Part shown: positions 29,253 to 38,291 of the stretch, in pieces | Layout of the letters: each line of letters starts with the position of its first letter | Numbering within the stretch: the first letter of the stretch is position 1 | NCBI RefSeq assembly: GCF_000971965.1 | Contig: NZ_LAQP01000001.1 | Coordinates: forward strand, 496,001-560,000 | Source: Paenibacillus wulumuqiensis | Lineage (GTDB): Bacteria; Bacillota; Bacilli; Paenibacillales; Paenibacillaceae | Length of the DNA: 64,000 bases | Reading direction: 5' to 3' | Made by a program: the position numbers and the translations under genes | Notes under the pieces: model-generated | The model's input: the letters and a program-made list of their open reading frames with translations, nothing else | Databases searched by the model: none | Told to the model about the DNA's origin: nothing

Positions 29253-30557
29253 TTACAGCACATGCCAGCTTTTGCCTCCGTCGGTTGTCTGCATGAGCAG
29301 CGAGCGGCGTTCTTCATTTTTGGCGACCAGCAGCCAGCCTACATCTTTGGAAAAGAATTGCAGTTTCGCCATTTCAGGATAATTGGCGAGCGTCTTTTGC
29401 AGAGTATCATTGGGCGGCAGTGCCTTCCAGGTGTGACCCTGATCCTGCGTAGTATATACAATGCCATCGATCAGTGACCAGCCCTGCTTGCGACTCAGGA
29501 AAGTCGGTCCCATCGCCTGATTTATTCCTGTCTGCGGCTTCAGGGTATAAGCTACATGTGTCCAGTTTTTCCCGCCATCTTCGGTGAAATAGCCGGAGTA
29601 ACTGGTTTCGGTTCCCTTGACACAGCCGATATTCATCCAGCCGCTCGTCTTGCTTGTACCGTAAAATTGCGGTTTGCCAGTCGTAATTCGGTCACAACTC
29701 TCCACTTCTTTACTGAGGAACCGGGCGCTGGCAGTCCAGGTTTTGCCGCTGTCAGCTGTCGTGTACAGGCTTGGTCGTCCATTCTGTTCCAGAGTGACGA
29801 AGCCATGTTTGTCATCCCGGAAAGACATACCGATCAGTGTACCGCTCTGCGGAAGCTCATTGGCTGTCTGTTTGGAGGCATTCAGATAGGTCGAATTTTG
29901 CATCAGCCGTGTCCAGCTGTCTCCGCCATCCTCCGTACGGTAAAAGGCCTTGCCCTGCTGGTGGTCCGATTCGTCTGTGGACGTCATCACCCAGCCGGTT
30001 TTCTCATTGATAAAGTACATGCCGAGCACGGTTCCATTATCGTTAAATGTAGCTACATTCCAGTTCTGGCCACCGTCCATCGTATGCAGGATCAGTGTCT
30101 GACCCACACCATTGGCATTACGGGCCACCCAGCCATTTTTCTGGTTCAAAAAGAAAATGCTGCTGCCATAGACCGGCGGCTCCGAGAAAGAAACCGTCTT
30201 GGCAGGGGATACATTGTCCCAGGTTTTGCCGTTGCTCTGCGTCACATAGATACGCAGTTCATTGCGGGTCAGCCCCCAGGCCACGCCTGAGCTCGCGCTG
30301 AGCAGCTGGAAATCGGTAAGTCTCGTCTGAATCTGATATTCCGAAGCGTCAGGTCTTCCACCTGCACGCTGATCTATGTTTGAATCGGTTGTTTTTTTGA
30401 GGGTAATGGTCTGACCCTGATCTTCTTTGGAATTCTGAAGCTGCTCACGTACAGCCTCACTCATAAGAGCGTTATCGCTGCCTGCTGATGAACAGGCGGA
30501 CAGAAGGAAAACCAGGGATATCCATATAAGAAGCGATTTACTCGTGCTCCACTTCAT
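29253..30557 (-). CDS. BNR/Ycf48-like beta-propeller lipoprotein
   Basis: A surface lipoprotein of 434 residues. The signal ends with lipobox LSAC and lipidated C22, then a Gln/Ser/Thr-rich linker. The body is a series of Asp-box/BNR repeats with the x-DGGxxW pattern: TMDGGQNWNV, TEDGGDSWTRL, TADSGKTWTA, TEDGGKNWTHV, TQDQGHTWKAL, TTDGGKSWHVL. These form a six- or seven-bladed propeller. In other bacteria such proteins bind glycans or act as assembly scaffolds; no catalytic residues are evident. The ATG has AAGGAG upstream. Function is unknown. Confidence 0.75.
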   Translation of the reverse strand: MKWSTSKSLLIWISLVFLLSACSSAGSDNALMSEAVREQLQNSKEDQGQTITLKKTTDSNIDQRAGGRPDASEYQIQTRLTDFQLLSASSGVAWGLTRNELRIYVTQSNGKTWDNVSPAKTVSFSEPPVYGSSIFFLNQKNGWVARNANGVGQTLILHTMDGGQNWNVATFNDNGTVLGMYFINEKTGWVMTSTDESDHQQGKAFYRTEDGGDSWTRLMQNSTYLNASKQTANELPQSGTLIGMSFRDDKHGFVTLEQNGRPSLYTTADSGKTWTASARFLSKEVESCDRITTGKPQFYGTSKTSGWMNIGCVKGTETSYSGYFTEDGGKNWTHVAYTLKPQTGINQAMGPTFLSRKQGWSLIDGIVYTTQDQGHTWKALPPNDTLQKTLANYPEMAKLQFFSKDVGWLLVAKNEERRSLLMQTTDGGKSWHVL

Positions 30558-30624
30558 CTATTATTCTCCTTCCACACACTTACCTGATGCTAAAGCGTTT
30601 CGATTTTTCACGACCTATATAAGA

Positions 30625-30653
30625 GTAAACTAATTTTAAAAAAGGTAGTTTAC
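30625..30653. promoter_or_regulatory. Inverted repeat between propeller and ldh genes
   Basis: GTAAACTA (30625-30632) and TAGTTTAC (30646-30653) are perfect 8-bp arms separated by 13 nt, in the divergent promoter region. It is a candidate operator; no regulator gene is nearby. Confidence 0.35.
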
Positions 30654-30735
30654 AGAAAAGTTACAAGCGATTACAGTTTTCTGGATTTTCGATACTAAAA
30701 GAACGCGTTTGCGGTTATAGATAATAGAACACCTT

Positions 30736-30764
30736 TTTACTTTGTGAAAGCTTTCCGCTACAAT
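30736..30764 (+). promoter_or_regulatory. ldh promoter with Rex-like half site
   Basis: TTTACT (30736-30741) and TACAAT (30759-30764) are 17 bp apart. The spacer opens with TTGTGAAA (30742-30749), a perfect half of the redox-repressor Rex consensus; the other half is degenerate. The palindrome GAAAGCTTTC (30746-30755) is also in the spacer. Confidence 0.5.
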
Positions 30765-30805
30765 AGTAGCGAATCTGTAATACAAATATAAGGAGATGAT
30801 AATTA

Positions 30806-31735
30806 ATGTCTGAATCCGTATCCAAACCTAACCGCGTAGTCGTTATCGGCACAGGAGCAGTTGGTTCCACAACCGCTTACACTCTACTTCTCCGTAACCG
30901 GATGTCCGAACTGGTATTTATCGACGCCAACAAGGACAAAGCACTGGGTGAAGCACTTGATATGAATCACGGTCTGCCATTTATAGGCGGTGTCAAATTA
31001 TGGGCCGGCGACTACTCTGATTGCAAAGATGCAGATATTATTATCATCGCGGCGGGTTCCAATCAGCGTCCCGGTGAGACGCGCATAGATCTTTTGAATA
31101 GAAATGCCGCCATTTTCGACGACATTATCAAAAATATTACCAAGTATAATGATCATGGTATTCTGCTGGTCGCTACCAACCCGGTAGACATTCTCAGCTA
31201 TGTATCCTGGAAAAAAAGCGGCTGGCCGGCTAACCGCGTAATCGGCTCGGGTACACTGCTCGACAGCGCACGCTTTCGTTATCTGATCGGTAAGCACAAA
31301 GAAATCGATCCGCGCAGTATACATGCCCATATCATTGGTGAGCATGGCGATTCCGAACTGCCGGTATGGAGTCTGGCCAATGTGGCAGGCGCAGGTATTG
31401 CCTTTGATGAAGCCGAGCAGGATGACATTTTCAACAGCACCAAAAATGCCGCTTACGAAATTATCAACGCCAAAGGCTCCACTTCCTATGCGATCGCCCT
31501 GGCACTCGACCGGATTGTGGCGGCTATTCTGCAAAATGAACATGCTGTACTGAACGTCTCCTCCCTGCTGGATGACTATCATGGCATCTCCGATGTGTAT
31601 CTCGGGGTACCGGCGATTGTCGGCAGAGAAGGGATCCGTGAGAAGCTGCAGATTCCTCTTAATCCAAAAGAAGAAGAACTGCTGCGCGCTTCGGCAGCCA
31701 AGCTTAAAGGCCAGATTGCCCAGTTAAATATTTAG
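30806..31735 (+). CDS. ldh: L-lactate dehydrogenase
   Basis: A cytosolic, NAD-dependent enzyme that reduces pyruvate to L-lactate and regenerates NAD+ in fermentation. In the 309-residue protein the dinucleotide motif is GTGAVGS (15-21) with D40 selecting NAD; substrate-loop residues are Q87 (lactate rather than malate specificity), R88 and R93; D153, R156 and H180 (GEHGDS) complete the catalytic site. AAGGAG precedes the ATG. It is monocistronic with a possible Rex site in its promoter. Confidence 0.95.
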   Translation: MSESVSKPNRVVVIGTGAVGSTTAYTLLLRNRMSELVFIDANKDKALGEALDMNHGLPFIGGVKLWAGDYSDCKDADIIIIAAGSNQRPGETRIDLLNRNAAIFDDIIKNITKYNDHGILLVATNPVDILSYVSWKKSGWPANRVIGSGTLLDSARFRYLIGKHKEIDPRSIHAHIIGEHGDSELPVWSLANVAGAGIAFDEAEQDDIFNSTKNAAYEIINAKGSTSYAIALALDRIVAAILQNEHAVLNVSSLLDDYHGISDVYLGVPAIVGREGIREKLQIPLNPKEEELLRASAAKLKGQIAQLNI

Positions 31736-31879
31736 CCTGTATTTTAAATTTTAGGCAAGGGCTTACATGCTTCCTGATGAAGCAGTGGCTTATATGAATA
31801 TGGTTCTGCGATGTAACTGACCCGCTGTTCATAGCGATTATATCCTACGTTATTATACAGTGCTATGCGGAAATTGACA

Positions 31880-31916
31880 AAAAACGCCGTCTTTCCATTG
31901 GGAAAGGCGGCGTTCG
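31880..31916 (-). terminator. Terminator of the DUF3900-like gene
   Basis: AACGCCG-x-CTTTCC pairs with GGAAAG-x-CGGCGTT; on the minus strand TTTTTTG follows. The plus side has only a weak T-run, but it could also stop ldh transcripts. Confidence 0.75.
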
Positions 31917-31974
31917 TTATATACTGAAGTTTGTATTCTATTTGCTGCAATCATCTGACAAGCAAATCTTTGAT

Positions 31975-33075
31975 TTAATACGGAATATCGTTATCCGGTT
32001 CCTGCGGCTGATTCGCACGTTCTATTAGCTGTCTCGACAGATTCTCGAACGTATCCGGCTGCAGCAGTTCTACCGGCGAGAAGCCTTTTTCAAAGGTAAA
32101 TGACTCGCCTTCGATTACCATCGCATAATGATCACCCAGCTTGGCAATATGCATCCGGAAGCCAAAATCCGCCAGCAATCCCCTTACACTCGTATCGCCC
32201 AGTTTGACGCGAATCTCAATCTCCGGCTTGATCTCTACAATCCGCTCAGCCGCTTCAATCACCTGCTGCGGTTCCCACTTCTCCTGCAAATCACGCTTGT
32301 CACTGGCTGCCCACAGCTCCAGATCATGCTCTTCCCGCTGCCGCTCTTCATTGCTCGCATCCGGCCACTTTTCCTCTACATAGGTCTGTACATAATCCAT
32401 CACCCGCTCATTTACAATCTCGGGAATGGATTGCTCATAAGTGACGAATTTCAGAAAATCCTCAAAATAGCGGGCATGGGAAGACTGGTGCACTTTGAGC
32501 TCCCATTCTTCGATCATGCCTTCCTCGGGCATATGCGGGTACTGGATCGACTTCATGTTGCGAGCGCTGATCGCCATCTCCACTTCACTGATCAGACTGC
32601 GCTCATCGGAAATACGGGCAATCTGCTTTTCAAAATCACATTTCATGACAAATACAAATGGATCATCAAAGTGTGTATCCATCTTGACCTGGGATACAAT
32701 CAGGGCACCGCCGCGTACGGAACTGGTATCCAGATAGCTGCGTACCAGATCATCGCCGGCATTTTTAAAATCTTCCTTGTTATCTACAGTCCGCAAGCGG
32801 GCAAACAGATTGAAATTGGGATTGCTGGTCAGTTCATGCCCCGGTTCCACGAGGAATGTTCCAATCTTGGTCGGCGGCTGCTCACTGGATGGGTTTTTCT
32901 CGACTTTGCGCTTGGCGGTACGTGTGAATTCGGCATGCAGGAAATTCTTGATTTCGCTCAGTTCATATTCGTCTTCATCAAGCGTCTGGTAATGTTTATA
33001 GTTCTTGGAGGTCTGGCCTTCTTTGCCTTCGACCTGCAGAACGAAAAAGGATAGGAATTGAACATTAAATCGCAT
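31975..33075 (-). CDS. DUF3900-like conserved protein
   Basis: A 366-residue cytosolic protein beginning MRFNVQFLSFFVLQVEGKEG that resembles the uncharacterised DUF3900 family of Bacilli (hallmark YKHYQTLDEDEYE near residue 30). It is acidic, without signal peptide, transmembrane segment or recognisable catalytic motif. The ATG at 33075 has AAAGGAG 6 nt upstream; the open frame extends 420 nt further but overlaps the upstream gene and reads as non-protein, so it is excluded. Function unknown; it sits 101 nt after the exporter gene and may be transcribed separately. Confidence 0.65.
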   Translation of the reverse strand: MRFNVQFLSFFVLQVEGKEGQTSKNYKHYQTLDEDEYELSEIKNFLHAEFTRTAKRKVEKNPSSEQPPTKIGTFLVEPGHELTSNPNFNLFARLRTVDNKEDFKNAGDDLVRSYLDTSSVRGGALIVSQVKMDTHFDDPFVFVMKCDFEKQIARISDERSLISEVEMAISARNMKSIQYPHMPEEGMIEEWELKVHQSSHARYFEDFLKFVTYEQSIPEIVNERVMDYVQTYVEEKWPDASNEERQREEHDLELWAASDKRDLQEKWEPQQVIEAAERIVEIKPEIEIRVKLGDTSVRGLLADFGFRMHIAKLGDHYAMVIEGESFTFEKGFSPVELLQPDTFENLSRQLIERANQPQEPDNDIPY

Positions 33076-33176
33076 GGTATACTCCTTTGTTATTACGGAT
33101 GCAGCCCGCCGCTTCCATGCAGCAGGCCAAAATAGTCTGCCTATCACTATACTTGAATTTGAGCAGAAATGTAAGT

Positions 33177-34118
33177 TTAATTTGAACGTGCCGATAGCCA
33201 GGCATTCACGACCATGCCGCCGATGACCAGTACCATGCCGGTCCACATTCCCAGGGATGTCAGGATCACGCCGAGCAGCAGCCATTCTCCCAGCAGGGTA
33301 AACACCACTTCCAGGGACTGGGTCGCCTCCACTGCTGCCAGCCGGGCTGGATGATGACGGACCCGATCGGTCGCTCCGAAAAAGAGCACCGTCGCAATGA
33401 CTCCCGAGAACAGGGCAACCAGCAAAGCCTGAAAGGTCTGACCCCCGGCTGGCGGACCATGCTGCAGCAGTCCGATTACAGACAGCAGTATCCAAAATGG
33501 CAGACTGGCAATGCTCATCCCCAGCGTACGCTGAAATGCATCCAGCCTGCCATCACATACTTCCATCATCTTGCGGTTGCCCAGCGGATAAGCGATCGCC
33601 CCGATCAGAATCAGCGCAATGCCCTGCCAGCTCGCCTGGGCGGGACTGTTATGTATTTGTCCCAGCTGCATCAGTCCAATGCCCAATAACATCATGATCG
33701 CAATCAGCAGCACACTGCGTGGTATCCGTCCTCTCTCGCGTACAAGCCCATCGGGTGTCTGATGGACGAAAAAGAACAGCGGTGACAGCAGCATACCTGC
33801 CAGAATTGTCGTCTGAAAGCCCGCTGCCGTCAGCCAGGCAGGCGAGTATACCGCCGAAGCACAGAGCGGCGCATAGAACAGCCCAAAGCCCACTGTACTC
33901 CACAGCAGCCAGCGGCCAGGCTGACGCCGCATTTCCTTCCAGATCGGTGTTAGATTGCCGCGCAGCAGTACCAGTATGACAAGCAGCGGCACCATGAAAA
34001 AATAACGCAGTGCACTGCTCCAGATCCAGTGTCCCCCGCCTACCTCCATTGATCGGTTCAATACAAAACTGGAGGCGAAAAAGAAAGCTGCCATCACACC
34101 GATCAATACCGCCTTCAT
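33177..34118 (-). CDS. DMT-superfamily efflux transporter (EmrE-like)
   Basis: A ten-TM membrane protein of 313 residues that resembles the putative multidrug-resistance efflux (EmrE-type, drug/metabolite transporter) family. The start MKAVLIGVMAAFFFASSFVLNRSMEVGGGHWIWSSALRY is characteristic. Its ATG overlaps the stop of the upstream GntR gene (ATGA), so the two are translationally coupled and the regulator probably controls the exporter. The substrate is unknown. Confidence 0.8.
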   Translation of the reverse strand: MKAVLIGVMAAFFFASSFVLNRSMEVGGGHWIWSSALRYFFMVPLLVILVLLRGNLTPIWKEMRRQPGRWLLWSTVGFGLFYAPLCASAVYSPAWLTAAGFQTTILAGMLLSPLFFFVHQTPDGLVRERGRIPRSVLLIAIMMLLGIGLMQLGQIHNSPAQASWQGIALILIGAIAYPLGNRKMMEVCDGRLDAFQRTLGMSIASLPFWILLSVIGLLQHGPPAGGQTFQALLVALFSGVIATVLFFGATDRVRHHPARLAAVEATQSLEVVFTLLGEWLLLGVILTSLGMWTGMVLVIGGMVVNAWLSARSN

Positions 34119-34828
34119 CCCTTGTCCTCCTCTTCTGCCGATAGAGCGGTGGCAAGGGCTGAAGCAGAATCAGAATGCTGTACAGTCAGCCACTGTCCCA
34201 GACTCAGCCAGTTCTGCTCCATCAGCCGTACAGCCTCTGCCGTATTATGCTGACGACAGGCTGCAATAATCTGCATATGATCAGCAGGGGATTGCTCCCG
34301 GCTGGCCTCGCTAAATTTGGCATATTCCAGCCTGCGGATTTTGGGCATAATGCTATGTAGAGCCCCGTTAATCTCGGGATTGGCGGCCCTCATCAGGAAT
34401 AGATCATGGAAACGATCATCTGCAGCGATTGCTCTCTCTGCATCCTGCTGCTGAAGTGCTGCTGTCAATTCCATATTGGCGGCTTCCAGTTGCTCGTAAT
34501 CTTCGTCAGTCAACTGGTCTGCAGACAGCCGCGCAGCAAGACTATGCAGGGCAGCAGCAACAACAAAAGCATGAGCTGCCGCCTCTTCCTGCAGTGGAGC
34601 TACACGAGTAACGGCTCCTGGAAAGGATTCAACGAGCCCTTCATCCTCCAGTCGTTTGAGTGCTTCCCGAACCGGTGTACGGCTAACTCCGAACTGGCCG
34701 GCCAACTCCATATCATTCAGTTTCTGACCGGGAGACAGCTCCAGGGCAATAATGCCTTGCTTAAGCATGTTATAGACTTGATCACGTAGTGACAAACGGT
34801 TTAATTTGGGATAGTGAGGTGTATTCAT
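34115..34828 (-). CDS. GntR-family (FadR/FCD) transcriptional regulator
   Basis: A 237-residue regulator: N-terminal GntR winged HTH (LSLRDQVYNMLKQGIIALELSPGQKLNDMELAGQFGVSRTPVREALKRLEDEGLV) and a C-terminal all-helical FCD effector domain with possible metal ligands (DDRFHDLF and DHMQIIAAC). Neither start candidate (ATG at 34828 or 34846) has a visible ribosome site, which is odd among these genes and may mean low or leaderless translation. It overlaps the EmrE-like gene by 4 nt. Confidence 0.82.
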   Translation of the reverse strand: MNTPHYPKLNRLSLRDQVYNMLKQGIIALELSPGQKLNDMELAGQFGVSRTPVREALKRLEDEGLVESFPGAVTRVAPLQEEAAAHAFVVAAALHSLAARLSADQLTDEDYEQLEAANMELTAALQQQDAERAIAADDRFHDLFLMRAANPEINGALHSIMPKIRRLEYAKFSEASREQSPADHMQIIAACRQHNTAEAVRLMEQNWLSLGQWLTVQHSDSASALATALSAEEEDKG

Positions 34829-34975
34829 GAAACCAATATATTGCATATTAATTTAGAAAACAATAGAAATGTCAGCTTTCCGATAATGATTGTGAATAAA
34901 TATTTTTTTGAAATTTGGCAGATTATTATTTTCCGGATCATGATTAGCCACTATTCCCAAAGACCTTTAACAGCA

Positions 34976-35016
34976 AAAGAGCACCTTCTCCTGAATCAGG
35001 CGGAAGATGCTCTTTT
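34976..35016 (-). terminator. Terminator of the APC permease gene
   Basis: AAAAGAGCA pairs with TGCTCTTTT, with CTTC/GAAG and CCT/AGG inside. T-rich ends occur on both strands. It lies 90 nt beyond the stop at 35108. Confidence 0.7.
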
Positions 35017-35107
35017 ATAGAAGACATTTACAATGCATACATTCTTGCAGTGAAATTAAAGGCTGAAAGCGTGATAGCGACTCAGCAATGGTTCACTTGC
35101 AGATTTA

Positions 35108-36508
35108 TTAGGAACGGCGGTTCGGATTCAGCAGACTGCGGCTTTTGCCGTACAGGAAGTAAATAACCAGGCCGATCAGCAGCCAGCCAAAGAATACCAG
35201 CCAAGTCATTCCTTTTAGCTGCAGCATCAGATATACACATCCGATTGCACTCAGAATCGGGATCAGTGGTACCAGCGGTACACGGAATCCTCTTTGCAGA
35301 TTCGGCTGGGTACGACGCAGTACAATTACACCGATACTGACTACGGTAAAGGCGAACAGTGTGCCGATATTAGTCAATTCCGCCAGGCTGCCCAGCGGGA
35401 TAAAGCCGGCAAAAAAGGCAATGATCACACTGGCAATCCATGTGCCTACTGCAGGCGTCTGGCTTTTGCCACTGACTTTGGAGAAGACAGGGGACAGCAG
35501 ACCATCACGGGACATGGAGTACAGCAGACGGCTCTGTCCATACATCATAACGAGCAGTACAGTCGTAATACCTGTAATCGCACCAAGAGATACGATCCAG
35601 GCCATTCCATTCAGATGTACAAATTCCAGTGCAAAGGCTACCGGATGACTTACGTCCAGCATTTTGTAAGGAACAATCCCTGTCAGGATCAGCGATACAA
35701 CGATATACAGAACGGTACATACGGCAAGCGAAGTAATGATACCGATCGGCAGGTCACGCTGCGGCCGTTTTACTTCCTCCGCAGCAGTAGATACGGCATC
35801 AAATCCGATATAGGCAAAAAAGACGGTTGCTGCACCGGCAGTTACCCCGGACCAGCCAAACGGCAAGAATGGAGTCCAGTTGTCCGGCTGCACATAGAAC
35901 ACACCTACACCGATAAAAATAAGTACAACGATTAGCTTGATGGCAACCATAATGCCATTAGCACGAGTAGCTTCTTTAACTCCGCGTGTCAGCAGAAGCG
36001 CAATGACCAAGGTAATGATCGAAGCGGTTATGTTAAAATATGTTCCATTAGCAGGATTAAAAGCACTGGTTAATGCTTTGGGCAGCTCAATTCCCACTCC
36101 GGACAGCAGGCTCTGGAAATACCCTGACCATCCGCTCGCTACCGCAGCACTGGCAAAGCCATATTCCAGAATGAGATCCCATCCAAGAATCCAGGCGATA
36201 ATCTCACCAAATGTAGTGTAGCTATACGTATACGCACTACCGGATGCAGGCACGGAAGAAGCAAATTCCGCATAACAAAGTGCTGCAAAAGCACACACAA
36301 TTCCGGCCAATAGGAAGGATAGCACGATTCCTGGTCCTGCATAATTGGCAGCCGCTACCCCGGTAAGTACAAAAATGCCTGTACCGATAATGGCACCGAT
36401 CCCCAAAGTGGTTAGATCAAGCGCACCGAGCACAGGTTTGAGTTGGCTGTCTCTTGCTGCAATCGGTTTGCGTCGGAATAATGAAGTATTGTCTTTAAGG
36501 TTACTCAT
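35108..36508 (-). CDS. APC-family amino acid permease (CAT-like)
   Basis: A 12-14 TM secondary transporter of 466 residues from the amino acid-polyamine-organocation superfamily, cationic-amino-acid-transporter branch (like B. subtilis YfnA/YhdG). TM1 carries the substrate-binding GIGAIIGTGIFVLTG motif and TM6 the FFAYIGFDAVSTAAEE segment. AAAGGA precedes the ATG. Orphan gene; the exact amino acid cannot be assigned. No T-box or lysine riboswitch was seen upstream. Confidence 0.88.
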   Translation of the reverse strand: MSNLKDNTSLFRRKPIAARDSQLKPVLGALDLTTLGIGAIIGTGIFVLTGVAAANYAGPGIVLSFLLAGIVCAFAALCYAEFASSVPASGSAYTYSYTTFGEIIAWILGWDLILEYGFASAAVASGWSGYFQSLLSGVGIELPKALTSAFNPANGTYFNITASIITLVIALLLTRGVKEATRANGIMVAIKLIVVLIFIGVGVFYVQPDNWTPFLPFGWSGVTAGAATVFFAYIGFDAVSTAAEEVKRPQRDLPIGIITSLAVCTVLYIVVSLILTGIVPYKMLDVSHPVAFALEFVHLNGMAWIVSLGAITGITTVLLVMMYGQSRLLYSMSRDGLLSPVFSKVSGKSQTPAVGTWIASVIIAFFAGFIPLGSLAELTNIGTLFAFTVVSIGVIVLRRTQPNLQRGFRVPLVPLIPILSAIGCVYLMLQLKGMTWLVFFGWLLIGLVIYFLYGKSRSLLNPNRRS

Positions 36509-36872
36509 AGACGAAATCCTTTCTTCTGTAAGGTATATTCACATTTATTCACTAATACTAAATGGTACCTACAGAAAACTACGCAATACTACACTTCAAC
36601 GCGTTGAATTATTGAAAATTTTTTCGAGAAAGTGATACAATAGCTCCCACGATCAATATTTCGCCTACTAAACCGATCTAGGTTGATGCACCACAGTTGG
36701 TTATCGCTTTCCATATCCTTCTTTTCATCTGATGAGAAGGGCAAGCAAGCTATGTATTTCTCTTGATTCAGATACTAAACAGCAGTACCGAAGCCCTCTT
36801 ATTCCCAGCCTATTCCATCTGGTCAGCCAGAGCATATATAATCGGACCCACAACGGCTGCCCAATGGTAGGG
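36509..36872. other. Gap between APC permease and recombinase genes
   Basis: 364 nt, AT-rich near the permease start. It contains no clear terminator for the recombinase and no attachment-site-like direct repeats. Confidence 0.45.
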
Positions 36873-37880
36873 CTATTCTGCCGCCTCTTCCCGATCACTG
36901 CGCAGCGGTACGGGCAGCTGGATATCAAGCCGTGAAATGGCTTCCTGCTTTTCCCGGCTGCTGACGTGGGTATAGATAATCGTCGTCTGAATCGAAGAGT
37001 GACCAAGCAGCTCCTGTACGGTCCGCAGATCGGTGCCCTGCCGCAGCAGCATTGTGGCAAAGGAGTGTCTCAGCTTATGACTGGAATATGGCAGACGCTG
37101 TCCTGGCTCTACATCTTCCTGAAACTTGTCAAAGGTGTCTGCTGCAATCTGCTGGATGTTGCGGATCGATAGCCGGGTCCCCTTTTGCGAGATAAAAAGT
37201 GCATTTTCCCCATCCCGCCACGGGGTAAGTCTTTCCTGGATTGCCAGCTTCAGAAAGTCGGCTACTGCTGATGGCACCGGAAGTGTACGCCATTTCCGCC
37301 CTTTACCGAATACCTGCAGCGTACCGCGCTCTTCGTTATAGTCCTGTATATTCAGCAGATGGACTTCACCTACGCGCAGACCCATATAGGCCATGAGCAG
37401 AAATACAGTCAGATTACGCGTACGATACTTGCCTTCTACCGATTGCAAAAAGCCGCTCAGTCTGGATTCATCCAGATAGACGGGTTCCTTGTTCTGTTCG
37501 GTTTTGGCCTTTTTGATACCCGCTGCAGGATTGGCACCTGCCATCTCCAGTTCCATCAATGCCTTGAAAAAGCAGCTGACTGCTGCATGTTTGCGATTAC
37601 GTGTCGAATCACTAACGCCTCTTGAACGTGCGCCGCTCAAGTAGGACAGCACATGACGCTTTTTGATATCATCGAGCGGCTTGCCTTTTACGGAATGGGA
37701 TTCCAGAAATTCATGTACATCCCCAAGATAAGCTTTGCGGGTATACCCGGTATAACCTGCATCTTTCATCCAGTCGAGAAAGGCTTCCAGCTCTTCGGCA
37801 TACGGGCTGCCTGTATCTTCATCCCATGGTTCATGCTGTTCGTTCCGGTCATCCGGCAGGGTATAGTTACGTCTGTTCAT
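36873..37880 (-). CDS. Tyrosine recombinase (Xer/integrase family)
   Basis: A 335-residue site-specific recombinase with an N-terminal SAM-like core-binding domain (about 27-115) and C-terminal catalytic domain. The full catalytic set is present: R169 (MGLRVGE), K193 or K196 (GKGRKWR), H268 and R271 (SHKLRH), H294 (LGHSS) and nucleophile Y303 (IIYTH). It is XerC/D-like in size but has a longer acidic N-terminus (EQHEPWDEDTGSP). No excisionase, phage genes or att repeats are adjacent, so it is not an obvious element integrase. The ATG at 37880 has AAAGGA about 11 nt upstream. Confidence 0.85.
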   Translation of the reverse strand: MNRRNYTLPDDRNEQHEPWDEDTGSPYAEELEAFLDWMKDAGYTGYTRKAYLGDVHEFLESHSVKGKPLDDIKKRHVLSYLSGARSRGVSDSTRNRKHAAVSCFFKALMELEMAGANPAAGIKKAKTEQNKEPVYLDESRLSGFLQSVEGKYRTRNLTVFLLMAYMGLRVGEVHLLNIQDYNEERGTLQVFGKGRKWRTLPVPSAVADFLKLAIQERLTPWRDGENALFISQKGTRLSIRNIQQIAADTFDKFQEDVEPGQRLPYSSHKLRHSFATMLLRQGTDLRTVQELLGHSSIQTTIIYTHVSSREKQEAISRLDIQLPVPLRSDREEAAE

Positions 37881-38291
37881 GATATGAATGTTCCTTTCTC
37901 CAACGTTCGGTCTGAATCTTTCCTTCATTATACAGCAGTTCGCAGCAACTACCTACCTTCTGTCCAATTCCCTATGACCTTCTGTTGCAACTGGTTCTAT
38001 CCAAGTTATTGTCCGGCTCATCATATAAGTGTATTCAGAGGCCGACAGCTGGTAAGCCCGCTCAGATTATGTTTCATCAGCTTCTTTTACGTTTACGTTC
38101 CTTATAGAAGCAATTGCACAATTAAATTTTGTTATAGTAATTGCGAAGGCAATAACAAAGCGGCTGATGTACATATTTTTTGGCTGAATGGTACCATTAC
38201 TGATAGACAGCTTAGTCGCTTTGACAACAAGATATACGACAAACGATATAACTTTATGCAAACCAGTACATTAACCTGAGGAGGCTTTCCC
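37881..38291. other. Divergent region, recombinase / esterase
   Basis: 411 nt. It carries the GCAAT/ATTGC repeat pair at 38110-38153 upstream of the esterase; otherwise nothing recognised. Confidence 0.45.
38110..38153. promoter_or_regulatory. Paired GCAAT/ATTGC inverted repeats upstream of esterase
   Basis: GCAATTGC (38110-38117) and ATTGC-GAAG-GCAAT (38140-38153) share the same half site and flank AT-rich sequence that includes TATAGT. The 30-bp spacing is about three helical turns, as expected of a cooperative regulator. They lie 140-180 nt before the esterase start. Confidence 0.4.

Noticed and set aside
31744-31950. 68-codon minus-strand frame downstream of ldh
   Set aside because: It contains the hairpin terminator at 31880-31916 and has no initiation signal.
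33076-33495. Extension of the DUF3900-like frame by 140 codons at its N-terminus
   Set aside because: The extension overlaps the exporter gene on the same strand in another frame and its composition is not protein-like; a good ribosome site sits before the internal ATG at 33075.
36509-36720. T-box, lysine riboswitch or CodY site upstream of the amino acid permease
   Set aside because: No T-box AGGGTGG core and no lysine-switch pattern; an AT-rich GAAAATTTTTTCGAGAAA tract only loosely resembles a CodY box.
37653-38279. A 208-codon plus-strand frame spanning recombinase and intergenic DNA
   Set aside because: It is mostly antisense to the recombinase gene and has no ribosome site or recognisable domain.
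36720-38290. att sites or mobile-element ends around the tyrosine recombinase
   Set aside because: No flanking direct repeats, tRNA gene, excisionase or phage gene could be found.
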